Source: Fischerella muscicola PCC 7414 (GTDB lineage Bacteria > Cyanobacteriota > Cyanobacteriia > Cyanobacteriales > Nostocaceae). Taken from it: DNA of 64,000 nt. This document shows positions 44,346-54,534 of this stretch, one piece after another (the stretch's first letter is position 1; every line of letters starts with the position of its first letter). The notes under the pieces are model-generated. The model saw nothing but the letters and a program-made list of their open reading frames with translations, was not told the DNA's origin and did not search any database. Both the position numbers and the translations under genes were made by a program. The stretch is from contig NZ_AJLK01000087.1 in NCBI RefSeq assembly GCF_000317205.1, forward strand, positions 62,001 through 126,000, given 5' to 3'.

Positions 44346-45149
44346 ATGAAAATCGCTGATTTAATAGCTTGGTTTGAAGAATGGGCAAATCCAGCTTGGC
44401 AAGAAAGCTGGGATAATTGTGGTTGGCAGATTGAACCGGGTGTGTTACAGGAACAAGCAAGGGTTCTAGTTTGTCTGACGCCGACTTTGGCGGTGATGGA
44501 GGAAGCGATCGCCTATCAAAAAGCTGGTATCTCTGTAAATCTAATTTTTGCCCACCACCCCCTCATCTTTAATCCGCCAAAGTCTTTGTGCAGTGGGAAC
44601 CCCATTGCGGAAATGGCGCGGTTAGCTTTTACCCACAATATTGGTATTTACACTGCCCACACTAATTTTGATCAAGTTCAAGATGGTACTGCTGATGTTT
44701 TGGCGCAAATCTTGGAACTTGAACAAGTTTCTCCCATAGTACCCACACAAGCTGGTTTAGGTTACGGGCGTGTTGGTGTTTTGCAACCTGCTTTAGTATT
44801 GCAGGATTTACTAACAACAATTCAATCTCGGCTAAACCCTCCCTCTCTGATTGTTTCTCCCACTGTAGATTTGCAGCAAAAAATTGACAAAGTAGCAGTC
44901 TTGGGGGGTTCGGGAGCAAGTTTTATATCGGCGGTAGTCAAAACTGGCGCTCAAGTCTATCTAACTTCTGATTGTAAGTTTCATCAGTTTCAAGAAAGTC
45001 GCGATCGCGGTCTAATTTTAGTTGATGCTGGTCATTATGCTACCGAACGTCCTGCTTGCGATCGTCTGGTGCATAAGTTCCGTAACTTAAATCTTGATTG
45101 GGTACAGTTAAGCCAACAAGATGAGGATTTCCGCTTGTTTGTTCATTAA
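44346..45149 (+). CDS. Nif3-like dinuclear metal-centre protein (GTP cyclohydrolase I type 2 family)
   Basis: 267 residues. The fold of the Nif3/YbgI hexameric toroid is indicated by WDNCGWQIEP, the metal ligands FAHHPLIF (HH), TAHTNFDQV (HTNFD) and the late DCKFHQFQES / DAGHYATERPA (GHY..E). Two metals would sit between these residues. Function in bacteria is unproved; suggested roles include DNA-related or cofactor metabolism. It immediately follows the heptamer array and lacks a clear Shine-Dalgarno. Confidence 0.92.
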   Translation: MKIADLIAWFEEWANPAWQESWDNCGWQIEPGVLQEQARVLVCLTPTLAVMEEAIAYQKAGISVNLIFAHHPLIFNPPKSLCSGNPIAEMARLAFTHNIGIYTAHTNFDQVQDGTADVLAQILELEQVSPIVPTQAGLGYGRVGVLQPALVLQDLLTTIQSRLNPPSLIVSPTVDLQQKIDKVAVLGGSGASFISAVVKTGAQVYLTSDCKFHQFQESRDRGLILVDAGHYATERPACDRLVHKFRNLNLDWVQLSQQDEDFRLFVH

Positions 45150-45327
45150 ATTACGTATAATTTTATCTGCAAAAATTTATTTATTTTACAAATATATTGT
45201 AATGTAGAGAAAATTAAAGTGCTGAATACAAACTCTTAAAACTAGTTTGACCAACCATTCCGAGCAGGGTACAAGAAAGCGGTATAGACCATGATAAATC
45301 CAAAATCCTGTTAGCGGATGACGATTG

Positions 45328-47508
45328 CTACTTTAAATAAATCAACAAATTCAAGCCTGGAATAGTACGAGATAATGTCCACAACAATAGAGTGATGTAA
45401 AGTATTCCCAGGCTCCACTGATACCAAGCTAATGTAGAGATGATACCGGGGAGGTGTTTATCTCGTAAGCGAATGTCATTAAAGCCTAATCTCAGCAGAT
45501 TGTTGAGGCTAAAGTCATAGTAGTTAAGCCAATTCCAACGCCTATCCCATAATAATGGCATGTAGCGATCGCGAAATACTTCATACCTGGGAATCACTGG
45601 TAAGCGTCCAATTAGCAATCGTAACTGTCGCATACTTCCATCTTCTGTGAAATAGGAAGTGTCCATTAAGTCGTGATAGCGACCTTGGCGATATAGTCGC
45701 AATAATAAAATCACTGGTACAGGAATAATGATGATCACAACACATGCGAGTGTCAACCAAGGTTGTTCAGCACTGCGAAAAATGGCAAACAATCCAAACA
45801 GTGTTAAGGCACTAAAACTTGTCAACATCCATATACTTTCGTAAATTGTGGGAATAATGGCGCTAGGATACAGACGACGCAGCCGATCCATCAGCCAAAA
45901 TAACAAGCCAAAATAGGCGATCGCAATAGTTCCCACACCAAACACTAGGCGAAAATCTGTACCGTAACCCGAAAGTAGCAATAGTAAACTCAAGGTTAGC
46001 CAATTCCAAGCTAACAGTAACCATCCACCCAAAAACAAAGGTTCACCAACGACGATTTGTGTGCTGAGTTTGGTGTAAGTTTCTAAATCAATATCTGCAA
46101 GCGAAAGTAATTCGCTAGTATTGCGAAACGGTTTGCTCAGTCGGCGATGGATGATGGCTTCTGCTTGAGTTGCAGAGAAACCCAGGTTAATTAAACTTTT
46201 TTCTGAGGCGTCATTAATATTGATACCAACCAAACGACGGCTTAATTCTGCCAGGCGCAGTTGCTGTTTTGTATACTCCAATTGATTAGCATCAGCTATT
46301 TGCTGCAACTGCCGGAAATTTTGTCCCAAATTTCGCAAGACGTTTTGATTGCCTTGTAATGTAGCTACAACTAGTTTTTGACCAATTTGACCAGAGTTTC
46401 CGAAAATTTTAGCTTGGTTCGAGTTAAAAGCTAGCCCGGATACATCTAAAAAAGCAGTTTTAGCAAATCCCGCATCACTAAAATCAGCCTGGTTGAGAAT
46501 GCTAGCACCGCGCAAATTCACAGTTTGATGAAATTGTGCCTCTCGAAAAGTGACAGCTTGCTCAAAAGTCGCTTCCCCTAAAAATAGAAACTCATGGAAA
46601 ATATTTTTGGTAAACTGTGCGGAATTAATAAAACGTACCCCAGAAAAATCTGCATTGCCTTGCCACTGAGCGCGATTAAATTTTGCCAAAAGTTTAAAAT
46701 TGGCTTGGTTAAAGTTGGCGGTGTCTGCAAAAAAGCTTTCCTGAAAATATGCGTTTTCCTGAAATTGCGTCTGCTTAAAATTAGCCTTGTCAAAAAAAAT
46801 ACTACTTTGCCATTGACTTTCACGCCGAAAAGTCGCATTGGCAAAGCTAGCAGAACGACTAAACCGTGTTTCTTGCCAATTAGCTTGTTGGTTAAAAATT
46901 GCACCCTGGGCATTGACAGATTGGAGAAAAAATGTACTGGCAAACTGTACTGTGCCAGTAAAATGAGTTTTTTCTAAAACCAATGACCCACGGAAAACAC
47001 TGATGTCACTAGCAGCAGCTGGAGTTGTTAAAAGCGATCGACAATCTTTAGAATTCGGTAAAGCAACAGTCAGTGATTGTAAGCAAACTAACCGTAAACG
47101 TTCGAGTTGTTCTTGTTCAGCAGCAGTAAAAATTGGAGCGATCGCTTGTGCGTAAAGAGGGGTTCTTAAACCCAAATCACTACCAATAAAATCCCCTTGA
47201 ATCAAAGAATTACTCAAATCCAACCCCAAAGGTTTAGAACCAGTTTTTTGTAATTCTTTGCGCAGCATTTGGTAAAAATCATCACGAAAAACAGCATTTT
47301 CTGGTCGTAGATCAATCACCATTTGCCGTAAATCTACTGATAGACTACCTTCCCGAACAGTAGGTGTACGCAATCTTTCCTGCAACAATTCTAAAGTTAA
47401 GGGTGTCCGTTCTGCTTGGGCAAAAGCAGGTAGGGGAAATAAAAACAGCAACAACATCAACAAACTAATCAAAGCCAGGCAAAACTTAATCATGTTTCGG
47501 CTTTGCAT
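45328..47508 (-). CDS. Exported pentapeptide-repeat membrane protein
   Basis: 726 residues from ATG 47508 (MQSRNMIKF). An in-frame extension to 47607 translates AACCGCAAAGACGC-type repeat DNA (NRKDAKHAKKE) and is rejected. The signal peptide is about 7-30 (ending PLPAFA). A long pentapeptide (A[D/N]LXX-like) helix covers about 180-400: FASTFF, ANWQETRF, ASFANATFRRE, FKQTQFQENAYFQESFFADTANFNQANF. A helix-hairpin-helix-like piece follows (INLGFSATQAEAIIHRRLSKPF), then 4-5 membrane spans (about 500-650 and the C terminus). Function unknown; probably an envelope scaffold. Confidence 0.75.
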   Translation of the reverse strand: MQSRNMIKFCLALISLLMLLLFLFPLPAFAQAERTPLTLELLQERLRTPTVREGSLSVDLRQMVIDLRPENAVFRDDFYQMLRKELQKTGSKPLGLDLSNSLIQGDFIGSDLGLRTPLYAQAIAPIFTAAEQEQLERLRLVCLQSLTVALPNSKDCRSLLTTPAAASDISVFRGSLVLEKTHFTGTVQFASTFFLQSVNAQGAIFNQQANWQETRFSRSASFANATFRRESQWQSSIFFDKANFKQTQFQENAYFQESFFADTANFNQANFKLLAKFNRAQWQGNADFSGVRFINSAQFTKNIFHEFLFLGEATFEQAVTFREAQFHQTVNLRGASILNQADFSDAGFAKTAFLDVSGLAFNSNQAKIFGNSGQIGQKLVVATLQGNQNVLRNLGQNFRQLQQIADANQLEYTKQQLRLAELSRRLVGININDASEKSLINLGFSATQAEAIIHRRLSKPFRNTSELLSLADIDLETYTKLSTQIVVGEPLFLGGWLLLAWNWLTLSLLLLLSGYGTDFRLVFGVGTIAIAYFGLLFWLMDRLRRLYPSAIIPTIYESIWMLTSFSALTLFGLFAIFRSAEQPWLTLACVVIIIIPVPVILLLRLYRQGRYHDLMDTSYFTEDGSMRQLRLLIGRLPVIPRYEVFRDRYMPLLWDRRWNWLNYYDFSLNNLLRLGFNDIRLRDKHLPGIISTLAWYQWSLGILYITLLLWTLSRTIPGLNLLIYLK

Positions 47509-47593
47509 ATTTGTAGAATCATCTTCTGTTCTCTTTCTACCAGAAAATTCCTTCTTCGCGTGCTTCGCGTCTTTGCGGTTCATTACATAACAA

Positions 47594-47623
47594 AAATCGT
47601 CAGACAAAATTATCTGACGATTT
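47594..47623 (-). terminator. Bidirectional rho-independent terminator
   Basis: AAATCGTCAGA (47594-47604) pairs with TCTGACGATTT (47613-47623). The leftward transcript then runs into TTTTTG. It ends the small gene at 47642-47995 ahead of the pentapeptide gene. Confidence 0.8.
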
Positions 47624-47641
47624 AGCCCATATCAAAACTAA

Positions 47642-47995
47642 TTAATCAACCAAAATTTTCAATGCTTCTTTCAGCAGCAACCGAACTCGATATAACTCAA
47701 AAAGCTTTTCCTGATAAAATTGCCATTCCTCATCCTTTAGCTACTCTTCATTTTGAGTCGCACGAATCAAAGCAAATTGGCTATCTATTGGTTCACCAAT
47801 CAGATCAAGCATGTACTTGAGATAAAATACAACATTATTTCCAGGCGATCGCAATCCCACTCCATCACGCATTTGATCTATGGCGCGATACGGAAATCTC
47901 AACAGAACATTTATCCAGCTTTCTGCTTGCTCATGATTAGCCAAGAAATTTATTTCTTGGCGAGTTAGGGTGCGCTTTACAATTTTGCCAAACAT
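47642..47995 (-). pseudogene. Small unknown protein with an in-frame TAG at codon 85
   Basis: The open part (ATG 47995 to TAG 47743-47741) gives 84 residues: MFGKIVKRTLTRQEINFLAN...LKYMLDLIGEPIDSQFALIRATQNEE. Immediately beyond the TAG the same frame continues for 32 codons, LKDEEWQFYQEKLFELYR then VRLLLKEALKILVD, to TAA 47644-47642, with no other stop and good coding character. A CAG-to-TAG change in a 117-residue protein, or TAG readthrough, explains this. The gene diverges from the flavoprotein and shares the Zur-like box at 48003-48017, so it may be zinc-regulated. I do not recognise the family. Confidence 0.65.
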
Positions 47996-48002
47996 ATGAT
48001 TA

Positions 48003-48017
48003 TGATAATTATTATCG
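48003..48017. promoter_or_regulatory. Zur-type operator
   Basis: TGATAATTATTATCG matches the cyanobacterial Zur palindrome TGATAATnATTATCA at 14 of 15 positions (as I recall the consensus from Anabaena). It lies 8 bases upstream of the 84-codon gene's ATG (47995, leftward) and 18 bases before the flavoprotein ATG at 48036. Confidence 0.75.
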
Positions 48018-48035
48018 CTATCATGGCTAACACAG

Positions 48036-49277
48036 ATGGAAGACACTCCACCATCCTTACCTGCTAAAACTGACCTGGTAATTATCGGTGCTGGTCCCCA
48101 CGCTTTAACTTTGGTAACTCACTTGCTGCAAAAACGGCAAACTATGTGGGGAAAATTTCTGGTGTTTGACAAGAGTGGAAGGTGGATGAGTCGCTGGCAA
48201 AATCAATTTGCTGCTTTAGAAATTCCGCATTTGCGTTCCCCTGCTGTACATCATCCCGATCCTAATCCTTTTGCCTTACGGAAATTTGCCGAATCTCGTC
48301 CTCATGAGTTTTTTCCTCCTTATGACTTGCCAGGGACTCGGCTATTTGAAGATTTTTGTCAGGATGTAATTCGCCGCTATTCGTTACAGCAGCAAGTAAT
48401 TCCTCTTGGTGTGACACGTGTTGAACCTTTACCTCATCTGTTTCGCCCTCGCCTGCGTCTATGGTTGCAAGATGGACAATCAATCATTGCGCGACGGGTA
48501 GTACTCGCAACGGGTAGCAGTAAACTACAACTACCCGACTGGGTAAATAAGATAGAGTCTGGGTATCCTGAAGACAGGATTTGTCACTCAAGTTCAGTTG
48601 ATTTACGTAAGTTATGCCTTAGAGGCGAAAGAGTATTAATTGTAGGTGGCGGGTTAACGAGTGGACATTTGGCAGTAGGTGCTATTTCTCGTGGTGCAAA
48701 AGTCGACTTGATGATCAGGCGACGGCTGCAAGAAAAATTATTCGATGCTGAACCCGGTTGGTTAGGGCCAAAGTATTTGAAGGGATTTTTTGCAGAACAA
48801 GATTACCAAAAGCGCTTTGCCACGATTTTGCAAGCGCGTAACGGTGGTTCTATGACACCAGCAATGGGAATGCAGCTACGACGAGAAGTACGTAGCGGTA
48901 ATCTTAGGATTAACGAAAACTGTCAAGTGGTGATGGCACAGTGGACGGGAAAGAATTGGCAAGTGCAATGTAGTGATGGTACTCAGCATGAGTACAGTCG
49001 AATTTGGCTTTCCACTGGCACTAAATTTGATGTGACATCACAAGCGTTGTTACAAGAAGTATTAGAAGTGTACCCAATTAAGATAGTTAATGGTTTGCCA
49101 GTTCTGGATGAATATTTGCGCGTTCCTGGTTGTGAATTATTTCTAATGGGTGGGTTAGCAGCTTTACAAGTAGGGCCAACAGCACGAAATTTATCTGGTG
49201 CAAGAATGGCAAGTGAAAAGATTGTTCCAGCAATTGTGAAGCCGAGTATGGCGCTTTCACAGCTTAGAAGTGCTTAG
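48036..49277 (+). CDS. FAD/NAD(P)-binding flavoprotein (Lys/Orn N-monooxygenase-like fold)
   Basis: 413 residues. The N-terminal dinucleotide fold is LVIIGAGPHALTLVTHLL (about 14-31). IPHLRSPAVHHPDPNPFALRKF follows, then a second nucleotide fold RVLIVGGGLTSGHLAVGAISRGAKVDLMIRR (about 200-230), and late GGLAALQVGPTARNLSGARMASEKI, typical of FAD-dependent monooxygenase or SidA-like families. The substrate is unknown. It starts 18 bases after the Zur-like box; hemB and the COG0523 GTPase follow on the same strand within 90-103 bases, so a three-gene low-zinc operon is plausible. A role in a metallophore or zinc-independent pathway is inference. Confidence 0.85.
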   Translation: MEDTPPSLPAKTDLVIIGAGPHALTLVTHLLQKRQTMWGKFLVFDKSGRWMSRWQNQFAALEIPHLRSPAVHHPDPNPFALRKFAESRPHEFFPPYDLPGTRLFEDFCQDVIRRYSLQQQVIPLGVTRVEPLPHLFRPRLRLWLQDGQSIIARRVVLATGSSKLQLPDWVNKIESGYPEDRICHSSSVDLRKLCLRGERVLIVGGGLTSGHLAVGAISRGAKVDLMIRRRLQEKLFDAEPGWLGPKYLKGFFAEQDYQKRFATILQARNGGSMTPAMGMQLRREVRSGNLRINENCQVVMAQWTGKNWQVQCSDGTQHEYSRIWLSTGTKFDVTSQALLQEVLEVYPIKIVNGLPVLDEYLRVPGCELFLMGGLAALQVGPTARNLSGARMASEKIVPAIVKPSMALSQLRSA

Positions 49278-49342
49278 GATAATCAATTACAGAATATAAT
49301 CCTCGCTGTTTGATGAGCGCTGGAGTGGATTAGAAGTACTGA

Positions 49343-50389
<1,047 letters not shown>

Positions 50390-50491
50390 GTAGGCATTAT
50401 GAACTGTGTAAATCAAAAAACCTCACAAGCCTTGCCATAAAATTCTTACCCCTTCTGCCTGCTGCCTTCTGAATAAAAAATAGGATGAACT

Positions 50492-51520
50492 ATGACTCAA
50501 TTCACTGCACCAAATGCAAACACAATTGCTGATATTCCCAAACGAGGAATGCCTGTTACAATTATTACAGGATTTTTAGGTAGTGGTAAAACCACTCTGC
50601 TGAATCAAATTCTTAAAAACAAACAAGATTTAAAAGTCGCCGTTCTTGTCAATGAGTTTGGTGACATTAATATTGATAGTCAATTGCTAGTTTCAATAGA
50701 CGAAGATATGCTGGAACTAAGCAATGGCTGTATTTGCTGTACGATCAATGATGGATTAGTTGATGCTGTTTATCGGGTTTTGGAAAGAGAAGAACGCATT
50801 GATTATCTTGTCATTGAGACTACTGGTGTTGCTGACCCTCTGCCGATTATTTTAACTTTTCTGGGTACAGAACTGCGAGATTTAACTCACCTAGATTCTA
50901 TCCTGACATTGGTAGATTCTGAGACATTTAACCACGAACATTTTCTCAGTGAAGCAGCGTTAAAACAGCTTACCTATGGAGATATTGTTCTCTTAAATAA
51001 AACTGATTTGGTTACACAAGAAAAGTTGGAGGAATTAGAAGCTTATATCCGGGAAGTGAAAGTAGGTGCAAAAATTTTGCACACCACCTATGGTCAAGTG
51101 CCGTTACCATTAATTTTAGGTGTGGATTTAACTCCCAAAGATGAATATTATTCTCTTATTGAGGATAAACATGAGCATAATCACACTCATGAGCATCATC
51201 ATCACCATCATCATGGGCACCACTCCCATCATTTAGAAAATGATGGATTTATTTCGGTTTCTTTTCAAAGTGATAGACCTTTTGATGTTCATAAATTTGA
51301 GAATTTTTTAAATGAAGAAATTCCCCAAGATGTCTTTAGAGCAAAAGGTATTCTTTGGTTTAGTGATAGTAATTTACGACATATATTTCAACTTAGCGGA
51401 CCTCGTTATAGCTTAAACGGTGATGAATGGCTGACTCCACCCAAAAATCAGCTAGTTTTCATTGGTAGAAATTTGGATGCAAATGAGATTAATTCTCTGC
51501 TTAACCAATGCTTGGCATGA
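50492..51520 (+). CDS. COG0523-family GTPase, His-rich zinc metallochaperone type
   Basis: 342 residues. It has Walker A GFLGSGKTTLLNQ (about 27-39), the metal-binding CxCC in GCICCTIND (about 83-91), ETTGVADP (switch) and NKTDLV (GTP base recognition). The histidine-rich loop HEHNHTHEH plus eight further His (about 223-245) is a probable zinc reservoir. The C-terminal CobW_C domain starts near FISVSFQSDRPFDVHKFENFL. Members of the ZigA/COG0523 group insert zinc under starvation. The position downstream of a Zur-type box and hemB agrees with that. Starts 102 bases after hemB. Confidence 0.95.
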   Translation: MTQFTAPNANTIADIPKRGMPVTIITGFLGSGKTTLLNQILKNKQDLKVAVLVNEFGDINIDSQLLVSIDEDMLELSNGCICCTINDGLVDAVYRVLEREERIDYLVIETTGVADPLPIILTFLGTELRDLTHLDSILTLVDSETFNHEHFLSEAALKQLTYGDIVLLNKTDLVTQEKLEELEAYIREVKVGAKILHTTYGQVPLPLILGVDLTPKDEYYSLIEDKHEHNHTHEHHHHHHHGHHSHHLENDGFISVSFQSDRPFDVHKFENFLNEEIPQDVFRAKGILWFSDSNLRHIFQLSGPRYSLNGDEWLTPPKNQLVFIGRNLDANEINSLLNQCLA

Positions 51521-51581
51521 TTAGAATGTGTTAAGTGATAATTAACTAAGTCATTAGAACTTTTGCAAAAGTTGAATTAAA

Positions 51582-51607
51582 CCCCCGAAGCTGGAGAGTT
51601 TCGGGGG
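51582..51607 (+). terminator. GC-rich stem-loop after the COG0523 gene
   Basis: CCCCCGAA (51582-51589) pairs with TTCGGGGG (51600-51607). There is no T tract, so terminator strength is uncertain. Confidence 0.55.
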
Positions 51608-51733
51608 GAAGAAAGTTGATTTAGTTTCAAAATTATGCTGTGGCACGCTACTAGAAAACTTTTGCGATCACAGATTTACGTTTACCAACCGCAACAGCTA
51701 GACTCGTAACCGCAACAGTGATCGCAGTTGTGT

Positions 51734-51832
51734 ATGCAGGAAGCTAACTTTATTACAGGTCAGATAATTCATGTTGATGGCGGTGCATCGATTATGGATT
51801 CAGTGTATCCCCTCGATATTCAGCAGGGCTAA
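51734..51832 (+). pseudogene. C-terminal relic of a short-chain dehydrogenase (SDR)
   Basis: ATG 51734 to TAA 51832 encodes 32 residues, MQEANFITGQIIHVDGGASI then MDSVYPLDIQQG. ITGQ.I.VDGG is the hallmark C-terminal SDR signature. No SDR catalytic or NAD-binding sequence precedes it; upstream in-frame bases are stop-rich. It is therefore the stump of a deleted dehydrogenase gene. Confidence 0.75.
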
Positions 51833-51855
51833 CGCAGCCATGGGGAGTGTCAGGA

Positions 51856-51990
51856 GTGTGGGAATAAACACTAACTACTAACCATTAACTACTAACCACC
51901 AACAACCAACAACAAACAACTACTAACCAATTACCATTGACTATTGACCATTAATAAATAACTAATTACAAATGATTAGTGACTAATGAC
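51856..51990. repeat. Mixed heptamer tract (ACTAACC, AACAACC, TTGACCA)
   Basis: Some fifteen imperfect heptamers such as ACTAACC, CAACAAC and TTGACTA fill the spacer up to the ABC permease start. Confidence 0.75.
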
Positions 51991-51999
51991 TAAACAAAG

Positions 52000-52794
52000 A
52001 TGAATTTTGGCAGACTTTACGTGATAGCAACAAATGTGTTCCGAGAAGTGGTGCGCGATCGCATTTTATTCATGATCGGCTTTTATATCATTATCCTTGC
52101 CACTGCTATCTACTTTCTCCCTGAATTTGCTGCTGCTACAGAAGACAAGATGTTTCTAGATTTTGCTCTGGCGGCGATGAATCTTCTTGGTTTGGTTGTA
52201 GCTGTATTTGTTGGTACAGGATTAATTAATAAGGAAATTGAGAAACGTACTGTTTTAGTGTTAATTGCTAAACCTATCAGTCGTGCTGAATTGATCGTTG
52301 GTAAATATTTGGGGTTGTTGTCATTGCTAGCAGTTCTGATTACTGCTATGACAGTGATCACTCTTGTATTTTTGCAATTAGGCAAAGTTCCTTATTCAAA
52401 AGTTCCTTATTCAATAGCGAGTGTTCTAATTTCTGCATTTTTTCTATTTTTGCAGTTGTCTTTAATGACAGCTGTAGCTATTACTTTGGGTGTGTTTACT
52501 ACTTCCCTATTAGCAACTGTTTTGACTTTTGCTGTATATTTAATGGGTAATATAACTCAGGACATACTACAACTTGGTCGTCTTGGTCGTAAACATGGGA
52601 TTGAAACTTTAACTCAAGGTTTATATCTAGTATTGCCAGATTTATCTAGATTAGATGTGAAAAATGATGCTATTTATGGTCTGGCTGCATTACCTAACTC
52701 AACTACACTCATTAGTAATGTTGGTTATGGCTTATTGTACACCTTGATGCTGTTAGCGATCGCCATTCTTATTTTTTCACAACGGGAGTTTTAG
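52000..52794 (+). CDS. ABC-2-type transporter permease (NosY-like)
   Basis: 264 residues with six hydrophobic spans, the first near 23-40 and the last near 240-257 (GLLYTLMLLAIAILIFSQREF). The block TGLINKEIEKRTVLVLIAKPISRAELIVGKYLG (about 73-105) is the conserved amphipathic coupling segment of ABC-2 and NosY-type permeases. No ATPase gene is adjacent, so its partner must be elsewhere. Residues about 128-137 hold a small internal duplication, KVPYSKVPYS, from a 15-base direct repeat. Substrate unknown. Confidence 0.85.
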   Translation: MNFGRLYVIATNVFREVVRDRILFMIGFYIIILATAIYFLPEFAAATEDKMFLDFALAAMNLLGLVVAVFVGTGLINKEIEKRTVLVLIAKPISRAELIVGKYLGLLSLLAVLITAMTVITLVFLQLGKVPYSKVPYSIASVLISAFFLFLQLSLMTAVAITLGVFTTSLLATVLTFAVYLMGNITQDILQLGRLGRKHGIETLTQGLYLVLPDLSRLDVKNDAIYGLAALPNSTTLISNVGYGLLYTLMLLAIAILIFSQREF

Positions 52795-52905
52795 GTGGGG
52801 AATCGGGGACAGGGGATCGGGGATTGGGACACGGAGGACAAGGAAGCTATTTTTCTCCCCTTCTCCTTTGTCTTCATCCTTTCCCTGATCCCTGATACCC
52901 TATCC

Positions 52906-53526
52906 CTATCTCCTAATATCTACTCGAATTGTACCGTCAGGCATAATTGTTTCATAAAGTTTTGCATTCTTAAAATTGGCATTTTCTAGATTAGCTTCAC
53001 TAAAGTTTGCTGCCATGAGATTAGCCCATTTTAGGTCTGCGCCTGTTAAGTTAGCTTGATTGAAATTAGCTTCTACTAAAACAGATCCACATAGCTTTGC
53101 ATTAGTGAGATTTGCTCTGACTAAATTTGCTTCAACCAGCGATGCTTCAATTAATTGGGCTGCACTTAAGTTAGCTTCCCTTAAATCAGCATTACATAGA
53201 GAAGCACCCCACAATTTACTACCACTTAATTGTACTCGCCATAAACAAGCTCCACATAAATTTGCTTGGGTTAAATCAGCTTGACTTAAATCAGCATCAC
53301 AGAAATTTACTTGTTGTAAATTTGCTTCCCTGAGATTTGCACCGGTAAGTATCGCCCCACTAAAATTTGCGCTACGTAAATCTGCCCCTCTAAAGTTTAT
53401 TTTGCTTAAATCAATTCCTCTAAGATCAATTCCGCTTAAGTCACATCCACTAAAGTCTCTACCTTCAATATTTCTCTCTGTGATTTGACTTAAAACTTGC
53501 TCTTGCTTGTCAGCATGGTTTTGCAT
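52906..53526 (-). CDS. Soluble pentapeptide-repeat protein
   Basis: 206 residues from ATG 53526 (GAGGT upstream); an ATG at 53607 would add 27 non-repeat residues. After a short helical head (NHADKQEQVLSQITERNI) nearly the whole protein is A[D/N]LXX repeat: GRDFSGCDLSGIDLRGIDL, GANLREANLQQVNFCDADLSQ, ANLTNAKLCGSVLVEANFNQANLTGADLKWANLMAANFSE, about 33-36 coils of a right-handed quadrilateral helix. No membrane span. Such proteins can act as DNA mimics or scaffolds; the function here is unknown. Confidence 0.85.
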   Translation of the reverse strand: MQNHADKQEQVLSQITERNIEGRDFSGCDLSGIDLRGIDLSKINFRGADLRSANFSGAILTGANLREANLQQVNFCDADLSQADLTQANLCGACLWRVQLSGSKLWGASLCNADLREANLSAAQLIEASLVEANLVRANLTNAKLCGSVLVEANFNQANLTGADLKWANLMAANFSEANLENANFKNAKLYETIMPDGTIRVDIRR

Positions 53527-53954
53527 GTGATTTACCTCTAAGGTGTGCCTAGATGTAGTAGTAAGGGCGAAGCATTTACTGATAATTTTTTTAGAAAAAA
53601 TTGTCATCTCGATACTTCGCTCGTAAATTAGCTCAGAGTTTTTACTAGTAATTAATGGTCAAAGTAATTCCGGATTCGAAACTATGAATTCCAAATTGAG
53701 GTGGTTTCATACTCTCATTTGGAACAAGTGTCAAATTTCGCCCTGATGATATATGTATCTTGAGATTACACTCCAAAAGCTTACAAGCTAGGTAGCAAAT
53801 CTAGAAAAAATAGGAAAAAATTTTTTATCGGTTGTGAAAGCCATAATAGTACGTTCTCAATGTAATTTTTTTGTCAAAATACCCTGATAAGAATCAGGAA
53901 ATTTTCATAAAAGAGAACTTCTACTACCAACGCGATCGCTATTGTTGCTATACC
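53527..53954. other. 428-bp intergenic region, no gene seen
   Basis: Upstream side of the pentapeptide gene and downstream side of the DUF981 gene. AT-rich with poly-A/T runs and one HIP1 site near 53934. No ORF or convincing regulatory site. Confidence 0.4.
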
Positions 53955-54533
53955 TTACGGTGTTCGCATTGGTAATGGCTGCCAGTTAGAATAGCCCGCA
54001 AGATGATTCCAGTATGCAAGATAACCGACAAAAGCAAAAATTAGAGCAGCAATTACTAGCACTATTGCACCAAATAACCGCCAGTTACGATTTGTCTTCA
54101 GATACAGTGTTGGTGCTGCACAAACTCCACCTAGCCCCGTTAAAATAAATCCAATACCTGAGAGGAGTGGATTTTGCGTCAAATTAAGATTGATGATACG
54201 CACCCCAATCACAATAGCAGCCAGTCCAGCAAAAAAAGCATAAATTGCTACTGTGAGTAAATCCCATCCCAAAGCTAAGGCTAAAGAAGCAGACAAAAAT
54301 AAAATACCGAATAATACTGTCATTTCACCATAGGCAATGTTGAAAATTCCTCGTACTGGCCAGGTAAAAGTCATGTGTAAACCAGTAACTAGTGCGATCG
54401 CCCCTGTCATTCCAAATCCAGGAATCCAGCGTTTTTGATAAGCGTGATCTAAACCGAAATACACATAACCAGCTAGAAGAAATAGCCCGGCTACCAGATT
54501 AATCAACATCAAGGTGATATAGTTAATAAACAT
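53955..54533 (-). CDS. DUF981-family integral membrane protein
   Basis: 192 residues with five to six membrane spans. FINYITLMLINLVAGLFLLAGYVYFGLD is the typical opening, and the polar motif MTGAIALVTGLHMTFTWPVRGIFNIAYGEMTVLFGILFL (in pieces) is the DUF981 core. The family has no assigned function. A 16-bp perfect palindrome lies immediately upstream (54535-54550), so close to the ATG that a bound protein would block translation start or transcription. No Shine-Dalgarno is visible. Confidence 0.85.
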   Translation of the reverse strand: MFINYITLMLINLVAGLFLLAGYVYFGLDHAYQKRWIPGFGMTGAIALVTGLHMTFTWPVRGIFNIAYGEMTVLFGILFLSASLALALGWDLLTVAIYAFFAGLAAIVIGVRIINLNLTQNPLLSGIGFILTGLGGVCAAPTLYLKTNRNWRLFGAIVLVIAALIFAFVGYLAYWNHLAGYSNWQPLPMRTP

Positions 54534-54534
54534 T

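Noticed and set aside
47509-47607. N-terminal extension of the pentapeptide membrane protein
   Set aside because: The extension encodes NRKDAKHAKKE from a common AACCGCAAAGACGC repeat; the signal peptide begins at the internal ATG 47508.
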